A stretch of DNA of 64,000 bases from RHLJ01 sp965601955 (GTDB taxonomy: Bacteria; Bacteroidota; Rhodothermia; Balneolales; Balneolaceae), in assembly GCA_965601955.1 (NCBI GenBank), contig OZ271855.1, positions 1,860,001 to 1,924,000 of the forward strand, given 5' to 3'. The notes under the pieces were generated by a model. The model did not search any database, was not told where the DNA came from, and saw only the letters and a program-made list of their open reading frames with translations. A program made the position numbers and the translations under genes. Of this stretch, positions 60,301 through 64,000 are shown in pieces; positions within the stretch are counted from its first letter, which is position 1, and the number at the start of each line of letters is the position of its first letter.

Positions 60301-63300
60301 GCCGGTAGTACCCGTATTGGTGATGTTTCCAGTATTTGGAAGTACCCCTGTGGTCGGGCGCACTCGAAAATTGGAGAAGGAGATTTCACCAGGGTTGGTG
60401 CTGGACTCAGTACCTATGGTAAAGGTGATTTGAGAAGCAGTTCGGCTGGTAAATGAAACCGTTAATTCTGTTGAGCCTCCAAATGCAGAAGAAACACTGG
60501 CGGATGGAGCGGGAGAGTTTGTGGCATCCCATTCAAAGCCAGAAGGTGCATTAAAGACGAAGGTGCCCCCACTAGAAAATTCGCCCACAAAACTTTCCTG
60601 TACCCTGGGCCCCGAAAGGGTAGTATATGTTGAATTAGCATTATCGGCGGAAATAGCTTCTCCACCTGTTGCCGCAGTTAAAGAACGAATCGCAATGTCA
60701 TATTTTGCAGACAGGTAATCTTCAATATCCTCCTGCTCGCTGGTAGAGAGTTCTTTACCATACAGGATCACTTCGGCGATTAACCCATCCCAACTACTCG
60801 ATTGGTCTTGTGTTCCCTGACCAATGATAGCTGTGGTAACGTTGGTAAGTACCCCGGTGGGTATGTTTTGAAAAAAGGTAGGATTGCTGAGTACACCATC
60901 CACGTAGAGTTCATAATTTAACTCAGAATTCCATTTAAGCATCACAATTTGGCCTACATTAGATTGAGCAGCTTCAAAGCTTTCCATCACAAATGCAGTG
61001 GATAAGTCTCTCATACCTGTTGTGATTACATCATCTGCCAACCCGTTATCTCCCTGGCTGTCGTATCGGATGCTAAAAACCCTATCCTCTCCTGTGGCAT
61101 TTGGCTCATAGGTAGTCCAGAAGCCCTGATCGGTATTTATATCGTCAGACTCCAATACGAAGAAAATAGTAAGCTCGTCTAATCCATTCAGGTAATCCTC
61201 TGCATCGATATCCTCAAGACGATACCCAGAAGAACCAGGAAATTCGACGGCATCCTGAGAATTGATGGCACTTATGTTTGTACGGAATGTAGGTTCGGTA
61301 CCAGAATTAGTAGCCGTAAAATGGTTGTTATTTCCGCTTTGGTCTTCCCATCTCCCTACATCCGAACCTTCAGTACTTGAGGTTGAGCCACTGGTGGTAG
61401 TAAATGTTCCTGCATCTCCTTTTAACCAAACCAAGAGGTCAGAAAACGACTTAGGGATACTGAAGGAAATGGTTCTGGAAACTGTATTACTGTTCCCATC
61501 TCCATCATTTGCAGTAATGCTTACTATTCGATCAGTATCGGTGGGTGCACTCACAGTGCTACGGTAGCTTACCGTTCTGATAGCCGATTGGAAATCGGCT
61601 TTTGAAGCAGGCCCTGAAAGGGTGAGTGTGCCTGAGCCATCGGTCCATGATGAGGTTATCCCAAATAGAGATTGGAATTCCAGGGTATCCTGGGAGCTAT
61701 CATAATTGGATGTGATCTGAAAGGTAACCGTGTCAATATTTGTATCATCAGGATCAGTGATTGTGATGGCTTCGGAAATGATGGATGACTGATTTACCTG
61801 ATAAAAAATGGTTTCTGTTTCCAGGTTAGAGAGCGTTGGAACAGTATTAGCACTGGATACTGAAATATCGCGGGTTGACCCTGTTGCACTGCTATCGGCA
61901 CCATCAAATACCCGGATTTCTATAGTGCGATCTACTCCGGTAACAGGGTCTGAACTGATATTTTCATAGGTGACATTTCTCAACGCTGCCTGGTAATTTG
62001 CCAAAGTGGTTGTACCACTAAGGCTTAATACGCCGGTTGTACTGTTAAACGAACCAGTGATACCAAGTGCAGTAGTATAGGCTAACTCATCTTCACCTAA
62101 GAAGTAATTATTAGTGAATGCAATGGTTGCACCCTGAAGGTTAGTATTGTCAATATCAGAAATGGTAAGGGCGCTGCTAATTGAGATAGCTGCATCACCT
62201 TCGGTAAAAGCCAGGGTACTGCTCTCAAGGTTAGCCAGGGTAGGGAGGCTATTAGAGCTGATTACGGAAATATTACGGGTTACCACATTGCTTGAATCGT
62301 CCCAGTCGTACACCATAAAACTGATCTCCCTGGTTGAAACCGTAGGGCTTGTAGTATCCGTATTTCGATAGGTGACATTTCGAAGTGCGGCCTGGTAATT
62401 AGCTGTAGTGGTTGACCCGGTTAGAGTTAATACTCCGGTAGAAGAGTTATAAGAGCCTGAAATACCCAGGGCAGTTGTGTATGCTAACACGTCTTCTGAA
62501 CTAACAAATCCATTTGATATATATACTTTAGCACTATCGATTTCTGTGGCATCGTCTTCGGTATCTTCATCCGCCAGGGTGATGGTAGAGGTAATATCAG
62601 TTGCAGCATCACCTTCCGTATAACTTAACTCGGAAACTTCAAGACCAGAGAGAACAGGAGGGTTGTTCAACCATTTCTCACTTAAGTATGCGTAGATGTT
62701 TGTGAAATCGGAAGAAGACAAAGATGAATTCCAGGATACAAGTTCAGCAATTTCACCAGTAAAACTATTAGTACCGCTTGGTAATGAGGTGAGTGTAGGG
62801 TCGCTGGTTCCATCTTCCTCACCTATGGTTGGGTCTCCACTGTGGCTGCTCATAGTACCGGCTACGAGGTCGCTGGTAATTATACTTCCCCCATTAATAT
62901 TTGCTTGCCAGGTATTATTATCAGGTTGGTTGTGATTGGCAATTATTATGTAAGTGCTGTTCGTCTCGACAGTGCCAAGATTTATTGATACATCATCGCC
63001 ATCCGTCCATGAACTGTTGCTGCTCCAGGCATAAGCATATGCTACACCATTTTTAATCGAAATTTGATAACCATTTACACTACCACCTTGTTCATATATT
63101 ATTTGCAGCCCTGATAAGTCATCGCTGGTTCGAAATACTGCAGCAAAAGATTTTTGGGTAAAGGTGCTCGTATTTACCAGGTTATTATCCTCAACGGCGT
63201 AATTATCACCATTACTACCGGAATTCCCATCAAATATTATGGCACCTCGCCCTCCTAAGGCAGAAGAGCTTAATGTTGGTTCGTCTCCACTTGGCGCTAT

Positions 63301-64000
63301 TGCAGAAATATCTTCAGTACTGGCTGAGACATTATCCGATCTATCGCCCCAACTTGATAAGGAACCATTAGGAGGTTGATTAGTCGCCGCATCGCCATCA
63401 CCATCAGCATCTTGAGCGTCATAATTAAAGACCCCTATACTTTTGTACGATGCAAGTTCAGTGATTGCTGTTGGGTATTCAATATCACGCGTGATTGTAG
63501 AGCTTTCTTCCGTTCCATCGTGCACCGAAAAACTAATGGTGCGGATACTTATAGTAGGGGAGCCTGATTCGTTTTCATAAGTAACAGATCTTAAAGCTGC
63601 CTGATAAGAGCTAAGGGAAGCAGTGCCTTCCAATTTAAGCTGGCCCGCTACATCGTCCCAGCTTCCTGTTATTCCCGATTGGTTGACAAACCGAAGGGTA
63701 TCTTCAGCAGACAAATATCCACTGGAGATCTTTATAAAGGCACTATCCAGATTGGTGTCATCCAGGTCTGTGACTTCTATGGTATTAGTAATGGTCTTTT
63801 CACCACCTCCGGCAAAATAGGTGATGTTGCTATTCTCCAAATTGCTTAATACCGGAGCGATATTCGCTTTCACAATATCAATATTTCTTGCTTCTGCGTT
63901 GCTGTCATCATCTCCGTCATTTATGGTGAAGCTGATAGTGCGTGTGGCGGTACCTGGGGCAGGGTCTGTGTTTTGATAGGTTACACTACGCAGGGCAGTT
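57316..64000 (-). CDS. Giant secreted repeat protein with T9SS type-A sorting tail (5' end outside window)
   Basis: At least 2227 codons remain. The frame is open to the window's right edge: beyond the internal GTG at 63873 it continues ALRSVTYQNTDPAPGTATR, RTISFTINDGDDDSNAEARN, the same repeat unit, so the gene is cut by the edge and not started at 63873. Order seen: four or more about 130-residue repeats (around 63840, 62650, 62245 and 61840) with a LamG-like module between them, another LamG-like module near 61440, Big-like modules about 60240-59400, a G8-like segment, and the tail SQNYPNPFNPTTTIPFGLNE, VYDILGRKIRTL, GVYFYRLTTND near 57560. A close paralogue of its neighbour. Probably a surface adhesin or filament-like protein secreted by T9SS. 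Confidence 0.85.
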   Translation of the reverse strand, partial: TALRSVTYQNTDPAPGTATRTISFTINDGDDDSNAEARNIDIVKANIAPVLSNLENSNITYFAGGGEKTITNTIEVTDLDDTNLDSAFIKISSGYLSAEDTLRFVNQSGITGSWDDVAGQLKLEGTASLSSYQAALRSVTYENESGSPTISIRTISFSVHDGTEESSTITRDIEYPTAITELASYKSIGVFNYDAQDADGDGDAATNQPPNGSLSSWGDRSDNVSASTEDISAIAPSGDEPTLSSSALGGRGAIIFDGNSGSNGDNYAVEDNNLVNTSTFTQKSFAAVFRTSDDLSGLQIIYEQGGSVNGYQISIKNGVAYAYAWSSNSSWTDGDDVSINLGTVETNSTYIIIANHNQPDNNTWQANINGGSIITSDLVAGTMSSHSGDPTIGEEDGTSDPTLTSLPSGTNSFTGEIAELVSWNSSLSSSDFTNIYAYLSEKWLNNPPVLSGLEVSELSYTEGDAATDITSTITLADEDTEDDATEIDSAKVYISNGFVSSEDVLAYTTALGISGSYNSSTGVLTLTGSTTTANYQAALRNVTYRNTDTTSPTVSTREISFMVYDWDDSSNVVTRNISVISSNSLPTLANLESSTLAFTEGDAAISISSALTISDIDNTNLQGATIAFTNNYFLGEDELAYTTALGITGSFNSTTGVLSLSGTTTLANYQAALRNVTYENISSDPVTGVDRTIEIRVFDGADSSATGSTRDISVSSANTVPTLSNLETETIFYQVNQSSIISEAITITDPDDTNIDTVTFQITSNYDSSQDTLEFQSLFGITSSWTDGSGTLTLSGPASKADFQSAIRTVSYRSTVSAPTDTDRIVSITANDGDGNSNTVSRTISFSIPKSFSDLLVWLKGDAGTFTTTSGSTSSTEGSDVGRWEDQSGNNNHFTATNSGTEPTFRTNISAINSQDAVEFPGSSGYRLEDIDAEDYLNGLDELTIFFVLESDDINTDQGFWTTYEPNATGEDRVFSIRYDSQGDNGLADDVITTGMRDLSTAFVMESFEAAQSNVGQIVMLKWNSELNYELYVDGVLSNPTFFQNIPTGVLTNVTTAIIGQGTQDQSSSWDGLIAEVILYGKELSTSEQEDIEDYLSAKYDIAIRSLTAATGGEAISADNANSTYTTLSGPRVQESFVGEFSSGGTFVFNAPSGFEWDATNSPAPSASVSSAFGGSTELTVSFTSRTASQITFTIGTESSTNPGEISFSNFRVRPTTGVLPNTGNITNTGTTGLGGSTDYGELIMVAGAKDSLVFSTQPSTSNVSSAISPAVRVQVVDQHGNSVEESLINVTMARNVVSGSGTLGGTTTVATNVFGIAEFDNLTLSATGEYTLTASSTGLTSSTSSTFDVVVIGQLTQFQVERVPSGNISNKQAGKSFNITVVAIDGQPDTVETFTGTVNISSNCTLGTGDGTTASFVSGVLASHTVSVSSIGTCTITATNSSGSETGTSNSFDVTPGDASTSTSTISASPSVIFNDGFSTSTIIVQAKDSEGNNVTTGGETIVLSTTSGSLSAVTDNSNGTYTAILSSSTVAGTATISGTLNGVSMTDNAEVEFAEFNNQWQSSVGSVVNAQNWDLATNWSAGSVPVSGDKVLIPSSPSVGNEQPVINTTNTQITQLSIEASASVTISGGKELIITGVLSGGGEVLGSNTDSLTVGGDVDVADITVGYVKLDGASNQSIATPNSYVNLELDNTNGADFTTDLSVSDTLKLTDGTLFLPTGATLIANTKQYENGELRIQQRMYGDMGWRMLSSPIDTTYGEFLDGVLTQGYSGSTLGNASSDSLQPTVLTHLENYSGTDLQRLRAPTSSSQKLTQGQGMFVFLFGSIAADSRYNDPLPDTLDVSGREFDGDGTEVDFGVTYTVTADSGWNLVGNPFLATIDWDDNTNWTKTNIESTIYIWDPAANGGDGEYLTWNGTTGTLPNGGLIPPFQGFWVKANDANPVLKVSKEAKKTGGSFLRKQASNNSNIKIIDIALYSNSGRSKKTNIMFSDEGLKGKDMLDAYRLLPMTSSFIEMHTLLDNGTELAINSLPNDFNSRLFIPIHIESFERGVPQSEELTFVWGDLRSIPEDWILTLIDNETGNEINLMEENSYTFFHSTRAKVAPTTNPSSPNFSIRTKASTQSTRFTLKVSTEQIERDVPEEIFLSQNYPNPFNPTTTIPFGLNEDSNVELVVYDILGRKIRTLVDGPRTAGRYEVPFNSRELASGVYFYRLTTNDKTLLKKFTLIK

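Noticed and set aside
57316..64000. CRISPR or short tandem DNA repeat array in the giant genes
   Set aside because: The repeats are protein-level modules of about 130 residues with divergent DNA sequence, not short regular spacers.

Overview
The window most likely comes from a marine, heterotrophic member of the FCB group, probably Balneolota (Balneola/Gracilimonas-like). This is inferred from the type-A (T9SS-style) C-terminal sorting tails on giant secreted proteins, paired DUF5916 outer-membrane proteins, DUF4402-like fimbrial subunits, moderate AT richness and frequent GTG/TTG starts. It has not been checked by a database search.

Left part (1-32.5 kb) is mostly housekeeping. It holds a partial MBL-fold hydrolase, a PYROXD2/CrtI-like oxidoreductase with alanine racemase, and a leftward rpiB-glyA-tatC group ending near an FKBP-like lipoprotein. 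An inositol monophosphatase is followed by an ECF sigma / anti-sigma-HEAT / DUF4097 x2 cassette, then two DUF5916 paralogues. Next come a Bax-inhibitor-1 protein, a GH3 glucosidase, an alpha/beta hydrolase, a YgjP-like metallopeptidase, a D-amino-acid-oxidase-like protein, a lone response regulator, ferredoxin-NADP reductase, a DUF502 protein, alaS and pdhA-pdhB-pdhC. A REP/MITE-like inverted-repeat element and a terminator close this part.

Central part (32.7-42.2 kb, leftward) is the remarkable region. Read in the direction of transcription it runs: fimbrial subunit, terminator, PapD-like chaperone, FimD/PapC-like usher with a C-terminal TPR tail, a natural fusion of a FliF RBM3-like segment to FliG, a TPR lipoprotein, a MotA-like stator subunit, and a MotB-like subunit with SPOR repeats. 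No other flagellar gene is present. The overlaps and short gaps suggest one operon in which an ion-driven, flagellar-type motor core is wired to a chaperone-usher fimbrial pathway. I know of no described system with this composition.

Right part (42.4-64 kb, also leftward) continues the surface theme: three more DUF4402-like subunits, a small secreted beta-domain protein, and two tandem copies of a three-gene set whose order and N-terminal helices recall PilV-PilW-PilX minor pilins. Two giant paralogous secreted proteins (2513 aa, and more than 2200 aa running off the window) follow, built from LamG-like modules, about 130-residue repeats, Big-like modules and a T9SS tail. Intergenic regions of the fimbrial part share TTAATTAA octamers, direct half-sites and palindromes, which suggests a common regulator.
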